DNA of 28,088 nucleotides. Origin: a bacterium. GTDB lineage: Bacteria; Bacillota_I; Bacilli_A; RFN20; CAG-826. This document shows positions 7,347 to 15,581 of the stretch, piece by piece. Location: NCBI GenBank assembly GCA_004561785.1, contig SFUB01000007.1, positions 1 to 28,088 of the forward strand. The letters run 5' to 3'. The notes below the pieces were generated by a model that was not told the origin of the DNA, did not search any database, and saw nothing but the letters and a program-made list of their open reading frames with translations. The position numbers were made by a program, and so were the translations under genes. The number at the start of each line of letters is the position of its first letter. Within the stretch, counting starts at the first letter, position 1.

Positions 7347-8705
7347 TCACATACCTCCTTGGACTTCTTCGAAGCTCTTACCGGCGAGCAAGCCGTCGAT
7401 CTGAGCGTTGATTTCGATCGCGACGCCGACGACGATGATCATCCCGGTTCCCCCGATGGCGAGGGAGCTGTCATTGCCGAAGATCCCGGAAAGGGTCAAG
7501 GCGATGGGGATGGCGGCGATGATGGCGAGGGCGAAGGCGCCGATGAAGGTCACTCGGTTGAGAACCTTCGAGACATAACGTTCGGTCTCTTTGCCGGGGC
7601 GGATGCCAGGGATATAGGAGCCGTTCTTTTGGAAGTTGTCCGCGAGATTCTCCGGATCGATCTGCATCTGCGCGTAGAAGAAGGTGAACGCGATGACGAG
7701 GACGAGATAGATGATCAAGCCCCAAGGCATCTTCCAGGTGTCGCCGTTCACGCCAGGCATTTCGTACATGGCGGAATAGTTGAAGACCTGGAGCCACTGG
7801 GCATTGGCGGCGTCGGCCGAGATGAAGCTCGCGATGACCGACGGGGCCATCATGATCGAAGAGGCGAAGATGATGGGGATGACGCCGGCGGAGTTGACTT
7901 TAATAGGAAGGAAGGAAGCCCTGGCCATGGAAGGGGTGGCTCCTCCTTTCCCAGCCGACTGCACCGGGATTTTGCGCCGGGCGAGTTCGAAGAACACGAC
8001 TCCGGCTACGACGAGGATCAGCGCCAAGAGATAGAGGGCGAACTGGAAGGCGCCCTGGATGATGTCGCTGCTGGCGTGCCCGAGGTTGGCGGTGACCCAT
8101 TTGCCCCATGCGGTGGAGATTTGGGTCGGCAAGCTGCGGACGCACCCGGCGAAGATGATGACGGAGATTCCGTTTCCTAGGCCCTTTTCCGTGATTTGGT
8201 CGCCGAGCCACATCTCGAGCAAGGAGCCCGCGAGGAGGACGGTGACGATATAGGCGTAAGTCCAGAAGGAATCATCCATCGTCAGGGTCAAATAGGAGTT
8301 GTTCTTCATCGTCATGATGATGCCATAGCCTTGGACGGCCCCGAGCAAGAGGGCGAGGTAGCGGGTGGCCATCTCGATTTTCTTGCGGCCGTATTGACCT
8401 TGCTTAGAGAGGTCGGTCAACGCGGGGAGCACGTCTTTGGATAGCAACTGAACGATGATCTGGGCGGTGATATAGGGCGATACCCCTAGGGCGAATACCG
8501 AGAAATTCGATAAGGCCCCGCCTCCGAGCAAATCCATCATGGCGATGGCGTTGCCCGAGTTCATGGCGTTGCTGAGTTCAGTGCCCACAGCCACGCCAGG
8601 AACCGTGATAGCCGCCCCGATCCGGATGACGAAGAGGATCATGACCGTGAAGAAAATGCGGCCAACGATTTCTTTGTTTTTGAAGATCGAGACGAACTTT
8701 TTCAT
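7347..8705 (-). CDS. secY: Protein translocase subunit SecY
   Basis: A 452-residue core of the SecYEG channel, with about ten membrane helices. Recognisable parts are the plug-region segment MDLLGGGALSNFSVFALGVSPYI, the QYGRKKIE loop, the ITEKGLGNGISVIIFAG segment and the C-terminal NGSYIPGIRPGKETERYVSKVLNR. Its ATG overlaps the rplO stop by one base (TAATG). It lies between rplO and adk, as is usual. Confidence 0.97.
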   Translation of the reverse strand: MKKFVSIFKNKEIVGRIFFTVMILFVIRIGAAITVPGVAVGTELSNAMNSGNAIAMMDLLGGGALSNFSVFALGVSPYITAQIIVQLLSKDVLPALTDLSKQGQYGRKKIEMATRYLALLLGAVQGYGIIMTMKNNSYLTLTMDDSFWTYAYIVTVLLAGSLLEMWLGDQITEKGLGNGISVIIFAGCVRSLPTQISTAWGKWVTANLGHASSDIIQGAFQFALYLLALILVVAGVVFFELARRKIPVQSAGKGGATPSMARASFLPIKVNSAGVIPIIFASSIMMAPSVIASFISADAANAQWLQVFNYSAMYEMPGVNGDTWKMPWGLIIYLVLVIAFTFFYAQMQIDPENLADNFQKNGSYIPGIRPGKETERYVSKVLNRVTFIGAFALAIIAAIPIALTLSGIFGNDSSLAIGGTGMIIVVGVAIEINAQIDGLLAGKSFEEVQGGM

Positions 8706-9160
8706 TACTTGATCACCTTAGCTTCGCCGCCGACGGCCTCGATCGCTTCCTTGGCGGAGGCGGAGAAGGCTTTGGCTTCGACGATGAGTTTCTTGGAAAG
8801 TTTACCATTTCCAAGGATCTTCAAGCCATCGTATTCTTTTTTGATCATGCCCTTTTCGCGGAGGACGGACACATTGACGGTGTCCCCATCCTGGAAATAG
8901 GCATCGAGCTTGGCGAGGTTGAGAGTGACGTAGACCGTCTTGACGCCGCGATGGGTTTTGCGGGCGCCGAATTTCGGAAGACGGCGGGCAAGCGGGGTCT
9001 GTCCACCCTCGAAGCCGTTCTTCTTGGTGTGGGAGTGGGCCCCTTGGCCCTTGGTGCCTTTGCCGGCGGTTTTGCCGTTGCCGGAGCCGACGCCACGGCC
9101 TTTGCGGAAGCCTTTGGTGACAGCGCCTTCAACGTTTTTGAGAGTCGATAGAGAAGACAT
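8705..9160 (-). CDS. rplO: Ribosomal protein L15 (uL15)
   Basis: A 151-residue 50S protein that binds 23S rRNA late in assembly. The N-terminus has the glycine- and lysine-rich extension (RKGRGVGSGNGKTAGKGTKG) and the GGQTPLARRLPKFG motif that mark L15. It starts two bases after the rpsE stop, which leaves no room for rpmD. Confidence 0.97.
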   Translation of the reverse strand: MSSLSTLKNVEGAVTKGFRKGRGVGSGNGKTAGKGTKGQGAHSHTKKNGFEGGQTPLARRLPKFGARKTHRGVKTVYVTLNLAKLDAYFQDGDTVNVSVLREKGMIKKEYDGLKILGNGKLSKKLIVEAKAFSASAKEAIEAVGGEAKVIK

Positions 9161-9162
9161 GG

Positions 9163-9891
9163 TTATTTATCTCCTTTCGCTTTGGCAGCCCTTTCGCTGG
9201 CATGCATCGCTTTGATCTGGTCTTCGGTCTTGAGGCCGCGGAGAACCATGACCCTGTCATAGCTCTTGAGGTTCTTGAGAGCCTCGTGGGTGGCGCGGAT
9301 GACGTTGACCGAAGTACGGGAACCGTAGACCTTGGAGACGACGTTCTTGGCGCCGGCGAGCTCGAGGATGGCCCTGACCGCGCCACCGGCGACGATTCCG
9401 GTGCCGGCGGGAGCCGGTTTGATGACGACTTTGGTCGCGCCATAGACGCCGACGGTGTCATGGGCGATGGTGCCGTTCTTCAAAGCGAGGGTGAAGAGCT
9501 GCTTGCGGGCTTTGGTCAAAGCTTTCTTGATCGCATCGGGGACCTCGCCGGACTTGGCGGTGGCGAAGGAATATTTCCCTTTGCCGTCGCCGATGACGAC
9601 GAGAGCGGAGAAGCGGACGTGCTTGCCGCCCTGGACGGTCTTCGAGATGCGGTTGATGGCGACGACGCGCTCGAGGTATTCATCCTCGGGGCGACGGGCG
9701 CCGCGGAATCCTCCGCGTCCGCCACGCCTTTCGGAGGGGCGTCCTTTGTGATCGCCGGATTTGCGATCGCCGGGGCGCGGGGCGCTCGCGGAGCCATGCG
9801 GCTCGTAGCCGCGGTTTTGGCGAACGGGCTTGTTCTCAGAGGAAGAAGATTCCTCAGCAGCCACGTTTTCTTGTTTAACTTCTTCAGCCAT
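9163..9891 (-). CDS. rpsE: Ribosomal protein S5 (uS5) with long N-terminal tail
   Basis: A 242-residue protein against about 166 in Bacillus. S5 helps form the mRNA entry site and influences decoding accuracy. The core begins near residue 71 (EYLERVVAINRISKTVQGGK) and includes the VGDGKGKYSFATAKSGEVP-like loop. The first 60-70 residues are extra: a charged start, a serine run, and an arginine/glycine patch (RRGGRGGFRGARR). AAGGAGA before the ATG supports the long start, so the tail is probably translated. Confidence 0.97.
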   Translation of the reverse strand: MAEEVKQENVAAEESSSSENKPVRQNRGYEPHGSASAPRPGDRKSGDHKGRPSERRGGRGGFRGARRPEDEYLERVVAINRISKTVQGGKHVRFSALVVIGDGKGKYSFATAKSGEVPDAIKKALTKARKQLFTLALKNGTIAHDTVGVYGATKVVIKPAPAGTGIVAGGAVRAILELAGAKNVVSKVYGSRTSVNVIRATHEALKNLKSYDRVMVLRGLKTEDQIKAMHASERAAKAKGDK

Positions 9892-9902
9892 TGATGTTCT
9901 CC

Positions 9903-10259
9903 TTAGAAGTCGAGCCCGCCTTTACGGGCGGCATCGGCAAGGGCGGCGACACGGCCATGGTAGAGATAGCCGGCGCGGTCGAAGGCGACTTTCTTGATGC
10001 CCTTGGCCAAAGCTTTGGCGGCGAGGTCTTCGCCGACTTTGGCGGCGGCTTCCATATTGGAGCCGTTGGCGAGCTTCAAGGCAACGGAGGAAGAGGCCAC
10101 GAGGGTCGCTCCCTTTGTGTCGTCGATGATCTGGGCTTCGATGTGCTTGTTGGAGCGGAAGACGCAGAGACGCGGCTGTTCCGCGGTCCCTTTGATCTTG
10201 GCGCGAACGCGAGCGTGCTTGCGGACGCGAACCTTGGTTCTGGATTCTTTTTCGATCAT
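9903..10259 (-). CDS. rplR: Ribosomal protein L18 (uL18)
   Basis: A 118-residue protein that binds 5S rRNA in the central protuberance. It has the family pattern VRKHARVRAKIKGTAEQPRLCVFRSNKHI near the N-terminus and ends in FDRAGYLYHGRVAALADAARKGGL. Length is normal. It lies between rplF and rpsE. Confidence 0.98.
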   Translation of the reverse strand: MIEKESRTKVRVRKHARVRAKIKGTAEQPRLCVFRSNKHIEAQIIDDTKGATLVASSSVALKLANGSNMEAAAKVGEDLAAKALAKGIKKVAFDRAGYLYHGRVAALADAARKGGLDF

Positions 10260-10273
10260 GGTAATCAGTCTCC

Positions 10274-10828
10274 TTACTTCTTGGACGTCGCGGCGGCGCG
10301 CTTGCCTTCCTTGCGGATGATGACCTCACCCTTATACTTGATGCCTTTGCCTCCATAAGGCTCAGGACGTTTGGTATCGTGGATGAGGGCCGCGGTTTGG
10401 CCGACCTTCTGTTTGTCGATGCCTTCGACGAGGATGTGGGTCTCGTCTTTGGCGGTGATCTTCACCCCGTCGAGCGGGGCGATGACGACATCGTGGCTGA
10501 AGCCGACGTGGAGGACGATGTTGGCGCCCTTCATTTCGCAGCGGTAGCCGATGCCGGAGATCTCGAGTTCTTTGCTGAACCCTTCATGGACGCCTTTGAC
10601 GGCGTTGGCGATGTTGGCGCGGACGGTTCCGTGCATCTCAAGGGTGCGGATTTCTTCGTCTTTGCGGTGGCAGAGGAGTTCTTTGCCGTCTTTGACCTCG
10701 ACGCTGACGCTGCTCGGATAAGCAACGCTTAATTCGCCTTTGGGACCTTTGACGGTGACGACGTTCTCGCCGATTTCGGCGGAGACGCCCTCGGGAAGAA
10801 CTACGGGTTTAAATCCGATACGTGACAT
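10274..10828 (-). CDS. rplF: Ribosomal protein L6 (uL6)
   Basis: A 184-residue two-domain 50S protein beside the GTPase-associated centre. It starts MSRIGFKPVVLPEGV and carries the C-terminal signature RPEPYGGKGIKYKGEVIIRKEGK. Length is close to the usual 178. It lies between rpsH and rplR. Confidence 0.98.
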   Translation of the reverse strand: MSRIGFKPVVLPEGVSAEIGENVVTVKGPKGELSVAYPSSVSVEVKDGKELLCHRKDEEIRTLEMHGTVRANIANAVKGVHEGFSKELEISGIGYRCEMKGANIVLHVGFSHDVVIAPLDGVKITAKDETHILVEGIDKQKVGQTAALIHDTKRPEPYGGKGIKYKGEVIIRKEGKRAAATSKK

Positions 10829-10849
10829 TTTTTCTTCCTTTCCAGTGGG

Positions 10850-11242
10850 TTACCACACGTAGCAGAGAACTTCTCCGCCGACGTGGGCCTTCCTAGCTTG
10901 AGCATCGGTGAGCATGCCTTTATCGGTGCTCAGGATGGCGATTCCGAGGCCCCTCATGACGCTCGGGATCTTGTCGGCTTCCGCGTAGACGCGGAGGCCG
11001 GGTTTGGAGACGCGCTTAAGTCCGGTGATGACGCGCTCTCCGGAAGAGGAATACTTGAGGGTGATGGTAAGGGTTGCCTTGCCATCTTCTTCCACGGAAT
11101 AGTCGGTGACGAAGCCTTGGTCCTTGAGGATCGAGGCGATGGTCACCTTTTGCTTGGAGGAAGGCATCGAAACTTCCTCATACCGAAGCGCGTTGGCGTT
11201 CCGGATGCGGGTGAGCATATCTGCGATAGGATCTGCGTTCAT
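10850..11242 (-). CDS. rpsH: Ribosomal protein S8 (uS8)
   Basis: A 130-residue protein that binds the central domain of 16S rRNA. It starts MNADPIADMLTRIRNANALRYEEV and has the C-terminal motif GLGIAILSTDKGMLTDAQARKAHVGGEVLCYVW. Length is normal. In E. coli this protein represses the spc operon. Whether that holds here is unknown. Confidence 0.98.
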   Translation of the reverse strand: MNADPIADMLTRIRNANALRYEEVSMPSSKQKVTIASILKDQGFVTDYSVEEDGKATLTITLKYSSSGERVITGLKRVSKPGLRVYAEADKIPSVMRGLGIAILSTDKGMLTDAQARKAHVGGEVLCYVW

Positions 11243-11264
11243 GTTCTTGTTTCTCCTTTCTTCC

Positions 11265-11450
11265 TCACCAAGAGGCTTTCTTCATGCCCGGGATCTCGCC
11301 CTTGTGGGCCATTTCCCTGAGGCAGATGCGGCAGAGGCCGAAGCGGCGAAGGACGCCGTGGGGACGGCCGCAGCGTTTGCAGCGGGTGTATTCGCGGACG
11401 GCGAATTTCGGGGTCCGCTTGGATTTCGCGATCAAGCTTTTTTTAGCCAT
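11265..11450 (-). CDS. rpsZ: Ribosomal protein S14 type Z (zinc form)
   Basis: A 61-residue short S14 of the 30S head. Four zinc cysteines are present at 24, 27, 40 and 43 (CKRC and CRIC), so this is the zinc-dependent form found in Gram-positive bacteria, not the long zinc-free one. The C-terminus GEIPGMKKASW is typical. It lies between rplE and rpsH. Confidence 0.98.
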   Translation of the reverse strand: MAKKSLIAKSKRTPKFAVREYTRCKRCGRPHGVLRRFGLCRICLREMAHKGEIPGMKKASW

Positions 11451-11464
11451 GGATCATTGTCTCC

Positions 11465-12103
11465 TTACTTCCGGAAGGGCATGCCGAGCTTCTCAAGGAG
11501 GGCGGCAGCCTCTTTGTCGCTTTGGGCGGTGGTCACCATGACGATGTCCATGCCGCGGACCTTCGCGACCTTATCGTAATCGATCTCCGGGAAGATGAGC
11601 TGCTCCTTGACGCCGAGGGTGTAGTTGCCGTGGCCGTCGAAGGAGTTCCTGCTGATGCCGCGGAAGTCGCGGACGCGCGGGAGGGCGATCGAGACGAGCT
11701 TGTCGAGGAACTCGTACATGCGGGTTCCGCGGAGGGTCACCTTGCAGCCGATGGCCTGTCCCTCACGGACTTTGAAGGTCGCGATGGACTTCTTGGCTTT
11801 GGTGACGACGGGATGCTGGCCGGCGATCAGAGTGAGATCGGCGACGGCATCGTCGAGGGCTTTGGAATTCTGAGTCGCGTCGCCAACGCCCATGTTGATG
11901 ACGATCTTCTCCATCTTCGGAGCTTGCATGACGGAGGTGTAGCCGAACTCTTTGACGAGGGCGGGGACGATCTCCTCACGGTATTTCTTCTGAAGACGGT
12001 TGACGTATTTGGCCTCAGAGACTTCCTCTTTGGGGGCCTCCGCCTTCTTGGCGGCGGCTTTCTTGGGGGCCGCTTTGACGGCTTTCTTGATTTCTTCTGC
12101 CAT
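11465..12103 (-). CDS. rplE: Ribosomal protein L5 (uL5) with Lys/Ala-rich N-terminal tail
   Basis: A 212-residue 5S-rRNA-binding protein of the central protuberance, against about 179 usually. The core starts near residue 33 (VNRLQKKYREEIVPAL) and contains KIVINMGVGDATQNSKALD and the RVRDFRGISRNSFDGHGNYTLG motif. The extra N-terminus is lysine- and alanine-rich. I chose ATG at 12103 because AAGGAGGA lies seven bases before it, overlapping the rplX stop. A longer frame to 12133 has no such support. Confidence 0.96.
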   Translation of the reverse strand: MAEEIKKAVKAAPKKAAAKKAEAPKEEVSEAKYVNRLQKKYREEIVPALVKEFGYTSVMQAPKMEKIVINMGVGDATQNSKALDDAVADLTLIAGQHPVVTKAKKSIATFKVREGQAIGCKVTLRGTRMYEFLDKLVSIALPRVRDFRGISRNSFDGHGNYTLGVKEQLIFPEIDYDKVAKVRGMDIVMVTTAQSDKEAAALLEKLGMPFRK

Positions 12104-12117
12104 TTGAGCTTCCTCCT

Positions 12118-12426
12118 TTATTTGTCGAGGCACTCACCGGATTTGGCGAGGCGGACTTTCTTGCCTTTGACTTCCCCGTAATGAACGCGGGTCGGTTTCT
12201 TGGTCTTCGGATCGATGAGAGCGACGTTGCTCGCATCGAAGGGCACGTAGATGTCGACGATGCTTCCCTCGGGGGTCTGCTGCGTCGGCTTGCGATGCTT
12301 CTTGTGGACGTTGACGCCTTCGACGACGACTTTGTTGAGCTTGGGATAAACCCTTTGGACGATCCCCTGCTTCCCTTTGTCGGCGCCGGAGATGACGATC
12401 ACGGTATCACCTTTTTTGATCTTCAT
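12118..12426 (-). CDS. rplX: Ribosomal protein L24 (uL24)
   Basis: A 102-residue 50S assembly initiator with a KOW motif at the N-terminus (KIKKGDTVIVISGADKGKQG). The segment VVEGVNVHKKHRKPTQ is diagnostic. Length is normal. It lies between rplN and rplE. Confidence 0.98.
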   Translation of the reverse strand: MKIKKGDTVIVISGADKGKQGIVQRVYPKLNKVVVEGVNVHKKHRKPTQQTPEGSIVDIYVPFDASNVALIDPKTKKPTRVHYGEVKGKKVRLAKSGECLDK

Positions 12427-12436
12427 ATTTCTCTCC

Positions 12437-12805
12437 TTATAGCACCTCGACGGCGAGCGAGATGATCTTCATATAGCCCTTGTCGCGGAGTTCCCTGGCA
12501 ACCGGCCCGAAGACGCGGGTGCCGACGGGGTTGCCGTCGTTGTCGACGATGACGACAGCGTTGTCATCGAAGCTGATGGTCGAGCCATCGGCGCGAAGGA
12601 CGGGGTGTTTCACCCTGACGATGACGCCTTTGACGACGTCGGACTTCTTCACTTTGCCGTTGGGGATGGCATCCTTGACGGCGCAGAGGACGATGTCCCC
12701 GAGGGTGGAAGTCTTCTTGTGGCTTCCGCCGTACTGGCGGAAGACGCGGACGCTGCGGGCGCCGGAGTTGTCGGCGACCACGAGGTTAGTTTCCTGCTGG
12801 ACCAT
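12437..12805 (-). CDS. rplN: Ribosomal protein L14 (uL14)
   Basis: A 122-residue protein at the subunit interface, where it forms bridge B8. It starts MVQQETNLVVADNSGARSV, includes VKGVIVRVKHPVLRADGS, and ends FGPVARELRDKGYMKIISLAVEVL. Length is exactly typical. Its start overlaps the rpsQ stop by one base (TAATG). Confidence 0.98.
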   Translation of the reverse strand: MVQQETNLVVADNSGARSVRVFRQYGGSHKKTSTLGDIVLCAVKDAIPNGKVKKSDVVKGVIVRVKHPVLRADGSTISFDDNAVVIVDNDGNPVGTRVFGPVARELRDKGYMKIISLAVEVL

Positions 12806-13143
12806 TACTTCTCCTCCTCGGCTTTGACTTCTTCAGCGCTGCCTTCCTGGGCCTCGAGTTTGGCTTCCGCCTCCTCGATGGTCTCGGCGGTAACGGCGTG
12901 CTGATCGATGGAGACGAGGCGGAAGTGCTTCGTCTTGGACAGCGGACGGCAGGCCATGATGGTGACGACGTCGCCGATCTTGGCGGCGTTGTTCTCATCG
13001 TGGGCGGCGAATTTCTTGGAATAGCCAACCCTCTTGTTGTAGACGGGGTCATTCCTTTCGGTGGAGACGGTGACGACGATCGTCTTGTTCATCTTGATGG
13101 ACGTGACGACGCCTTGCACAGTGGCGCGATGGTTTCTTTCCAT
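12805..13143 (-). CDS. rpsQ: Ribosomal protein S17 (uS17) with acidic C-terminal tail
   Basis: A 112-residue early-assembly 30S protein with an OB fold, against about 87 usually. The core MERNHRATVQGVVTSIKMNKT and the KIGDVVTIMACRPLSKTKHFRLV segment are clear. The last 25-30 residues are an extra, glutamate- and alanine-rich tail. It lies between rpmC and rplN. Confidence 0.97.
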   Translation of the reverse strand: MERNHRATVQGVVTSIKMNKTIVVTVSTERNDPVYNKRVGYSKKFAAHDENNAAKIGDVVTIMACRPLSKTKHFRLVSIDQHAVTAETIEEAEAKLEAQEGSAEEVKAEEEK

Positions 13144-13155
13144 GTTCCTTTCTCC

Positions 13156-13356
13156 TTACTTATCAGCGTGAAGCTCTCTTTCGCGCTTCACGGTCTCGGC
13201 TTTCGCGAGGTCCTTCCTCAGGACTTTGATTTGTTCGCCATGCTCGAGGTTTCCGACGGCCTTGCGGCGACGGAGCTCGAAGAGCTGGCTCTTGAGCTCG
13301 TAGATCTTCTCGTTGAGCTCTTCGCCCGAGAGGGCGCGGATGTCTTTGATATCCAT
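13156..13356 (-). CDS. rpmC: Ribosomal protein L29 (uL29)
   Basis: A 66-residue two-helix protein at the tunnel exit, part of the docking site for trigger factor and SRP. It carries MDIKDIRALSGEELNEKIYELKSQLFELRRRKAVGNLE-type family features. A GTG lies one codon earlier at 13359, but ATG at 13356 is seven bases from AGGAGG and is preferred. It overlaps the rplP stop by one base (TGATG). Confidence 0.96.
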   Translation of the reverse strand: MDIKDIRALSGEELNEKIYELKSQLFELRRRKAVGNLEHGEQIKVLRKDLAKAETVKRERELHADK

Positions 13357-13922
13357 CACTTGGCCTCCTTGTTGGCATCGGCTTCTTCGGCCGGGGCCTG
13401 TTCGTTGCCGGTATCGGAGACGGTGACCTTTTCGATCTCATCCTCTTTCTCGATTTCCTCGAGGGAAGATTCGTGAGCGGCCTCCATCTTGATCAATTCG
13501 GCTTGGGAGAGGGCTTTCGTCCTCTTGATGACTTTGGTTTTGACCGGAAGTTTGTAGCCGGCGAGGCGGAGAGCCTCTTGGGCGACCTTCGGGTCAATGC
13601 CGCCGATCTCGAAGATCACGCGGCCTTTTTCAACGACGGCGGCCCAGCCTTCCGGAGAGCCTTTGCCGGAACCCATACGAACCTCAGCGGGCTTCTTGGT
13701 ACGGGCGAGATGGGGGAAGACGCGGATCCAGACCTTCCCGGCACGGTCGGTGTAACGGGCGAGGACGATACGCGCGGATTCGATTTGATGATCGGTGATG
13801 TAGTTCCCTTCGAGGGCGACGAGGCCGTATTCGCCGAAGTCGACGTTGGTGCCGGCTTTGGCTTTGCCTTCGTAGCTCAAGCGATGGGGACGACGGTACT
13901 TAACGCGTTTTGGCTGCAGCAT
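13356..13922 (-). CDS. rplP: Ribosomal protein L16 (uL16) with acidic C-terminal tail
   Basis: A 188-residue protein near the peptidyl-transferase centre and the A-site tRNA elbow, against about 140 usually. It begins MLQPKRVKYRRPHR at ATG 13922. The frame is open further back, but GGAGGAGAAGG just before this ATG and the family N-terminus fix the start. That makes it overlap the end of rpsC by 23 bases in another frame. The core ends near residue 138. The remaining 50 residues are glutamate-rich and not part of the usual fold. Confidence 0.96.
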   Translation of the reverse strand: MLQPKRVKYRRPHRLSYEGKAKAGTNVDFGEYGLVALEGNYITDHQIESARIVLARYTDRAGKVWIRVFPHLARTKKPAEVRMGSGKGSPEGWAAVVEKGRVIFEIGGIDPKVAQEALRLAGYKLPVKTKVIKRTKALSQAELIKMEAAHESSLEEIEKEDEIEKVTVSDTGNEQAPAEEADANKEAK

Positions 13923-14697
13923 TGCCTTCTCCTCCTTTGTCGCTAGAAGCGTTGTTGCCTTGGTTGCGGGCACCGCGGAAGGCGGGGCGGGAACCGGGGC
14001 GACGGTCGAACCTGCGCTCGGATTCCGGGGCGGGTTCGTTGATGGTCTCGGTGCCGACTTTGTTCAAGGAGCGGCAGACCCAGACTTTGACGCCGATGCA
14101 GCCGTAAGTGGTATGAGCGCTCACGGAAGCGAAATCGATGTCGGCGCGGAGGGTGGTCAACGGGATGACGCCCTCTTTGTAGCCCTCTTCCCTGGCGATT
14201 TCGGCGCCGCCGAGACGTCCGGAGCAGAGGATCTTGCAACCCTTGGCACCGGCTTTCCTCATCCTCTGAAGAGCTTTCTTCATGGTGGAGCGGAAGGCGG
14301 CGCGGTTCTCGAGCTCGCTGACGATCCATTGGGCCATCAGGTTGGCATCGAGGTCGGGGTTCTTGATTTCGACGACCTGAAGATCGAACTTGCCGGTCTT
14401 GACGATCGGGGTAAGGCCATGCTTCAGGGCTTTCAGGTTCTCACCGTCCTGGCCGAGGACGTCGCCCGGACGGGCAACGAAGACCTTGATGGTGACATTG
14501 TGGCCTTCGTCGGTTTTGACGCGGCCGATTTCGATGCGGGATAGCATCGATTTGGCAAGGGCTTTTTCGAGGTAGCGGCGGATGGCGATGTCCTCAGTGA
14601 GGTTGGAGCCATACTCCTTCTTGGCAGCGAACCATTTCGAATTCCAATCGCGGTTGATCCCCACGCGGAGACCGACGGCGTTAACTTTTTGTCCCAT
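13900..14697 (-). CDS. rpsC: Ribosomal protein S3 (uS3) with RG-rich C-terminal tail
   Basis: A 265-residue protein at the mRNA entry channel, where S3, S4 and S5 act in mRNA unwinding. It starts MGQKVNAVGLRVGINRDW and holds a KH domain (DVLGQDGENLKALK region). The usual C-terminus ends near YGCIGVKVWV, at roughly residue 213. The remaining 45-50 residues are an extra tail rich in Arg, Gly and Asn (RRFDRRPGSRPAFRGARNQG). The gene ends inside rplP. Confidence 0.97.
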   Translation of the reverse strand: MGQKVNAVGLRVGINRDWNSKWFAAKKEYGSNLTEDIAIRRYLEKALAKSMLSRIEIGRVKTDEGHNVTIKVFVARPGDVLGQDGENLKALKHGLTPIVKTGKFDLQVVEIKNPDLDANLMAQWIVSELENRAAFRSTMKKALQRMRKAGAKGCKILCSGRLGGAEIAREEGYKEGVIPLTTLRADIDFASVSAHTTYGCIGVKVWVCRSLNKVGTETINEPAPESERRFDRRPGSRPAFRGARNQGNNASSDKGGEGNAAAKTR

Positions 14698-14720
14698 AGA
14701 TTTGATTTGGTCCTCCTACC

Positions 14721-15260
14721 TTAGCGAGCCTTCACCACGACGCGGAGGTTCGCGTTGCGCTTGATGATCGGGGAAGCGCTGCCCCTAGCCCTCGGGATGA
14801 ACCTCTTGATGCGAAGTCCGTCAGAGACCTGGATCTCGGCGACGTAGAGGCCGTTAGCTTCCATGTGGAAGTTGTTGACGGCGTTGGCGGCGGCGGATTT
14901 GATGGCCTTGGCGACCGGCTGGGCGGCGACGCGGTTGGTCCTGGCGAGGATGCCGAGGGCCTCCGAGACGGATTTGCCGCGGACGAGGTCGATGACGAGG
15001 CGGACCTTGCGCGGGGTGATGCGGATATCGCGGACGAAGCACTGAGCTTCGGTCACGGCGGGTTTGGCTTCAACGACTTCGGCCTTGGCGGCTTTCTTTT
15101 CCGCTTTGACCTCGGCTTTGGCGGCCTTCTCTTCCGCTTTGACTTCCGCTTTCTTGGCAGCCGCTTTCTTCGGGGCGGCGGCCTTCTTGGGGGCCGCTTC
15201 CTTCTTGGCGGTTTCTTTCTTGGCGGGAGCCTTCTTCACGGTTTTCTTTTCTTCAGCCAT
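14721..15260 (-). CDS. rplV: Ribosomal protein L22 (uL22) with Lys/Ala/Glu-rich N-terminal tail
   Basis: A 179-residue protein lining the peptide exit tunnel, against about 112 usually. The core begins near residue 74 (CFVRDIRITPRKVRLVIDLVRGK) and includes the tunnel-loop region ending GSASPIIKRNANLRVVV. The first 65-70 residues are a low-complexity repeat of AAPKK, AAKK and KAEEK units. The ATG is led by AAGGAGA, so the tail appears to be translated. Confidence 0.97.
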   Translation of the reverse strand: MAEEKKTVKKAPAKKETAKKEAAPKKAAAPKKAAAKKAEVKAEEKAAKAEVKAEKKAAKAEVVEAKPAVTEAQCFVRDIRITPRKVRLVIDLVRGKSVSEALGILARTNRVAAQPVAKAIKSAAANAVNNFHMEANGLYVAEIQVSDGLRIKRFIPRARGSASPIIKRNANLRVVVKAR

Positions 15261-15271
15261 GATCTTTCTCC

Positions 15272-15559
15272 TTACTTCTTAGCGGCTTGATCGCCCACGT
15301 TGTTTCCGTGGTGGCCCGCGAAGGTGCGGGTCGGGGCGAATTCGCCGAGCTTGTGGCCGACCATATCCTCCGTCACATAGACGGTGATGTGCTCATGGCC
15401 GTTGTAGACAGCGAAGGTTTGTTCGACGAAGGCAGGGTAGATCGTCGAGCGGCGAGACCAGGTTTTGATGATCTCTTTTTTGCCGGACTTCTGAAGAGCC
15501 TCGACCTTTTTCATAAGGTAGGCATCCACGAACGGTCCTTTTTTGCTGGAACGAGACAT
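15272..15559 (-). CDS. rpsS: Ribosomal protein S19 (uS19)
   Basis: A 95-residue protein of the 30S head that pairs with S13. It starts MSRSSKKGPFVDAYLMKKVE and has the conserved TWSRRSTIYPAFVEQTFAVYNG and GHKLGEFAPTRTFAGH motifs. Length is normal. It lies between rplB and rplV. Confidence 0.98.
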   Translation of the reverse strand: MSRSSKKGPFVDAYLMKKVEALQKSGKKEIIKTWSRRSTIYPAFVEQTFAVYNGHEHITVYVTEDMVGHKLGEFAPTRTFAGHHGNNVGDQAAKK

Positions 15560-15581
15560 GTTGTTCTACTTCTCCTTTCGT

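Noticed and set aside
12104..12133. Longer rplE start
   Set aside because: It would lie inside rplX without a Shine-Dalgarno, whereas ATG at 12103 has a strong one at good spacing.
15073..15260. Tandem repeat in the rplV tail as a possible repeat array
   Set aside because: The repeats are codons for Lys, Ala and Glu in a translated low-complexity tail. There are no uniform repeats and spacers, so it is not a CRISPR array.
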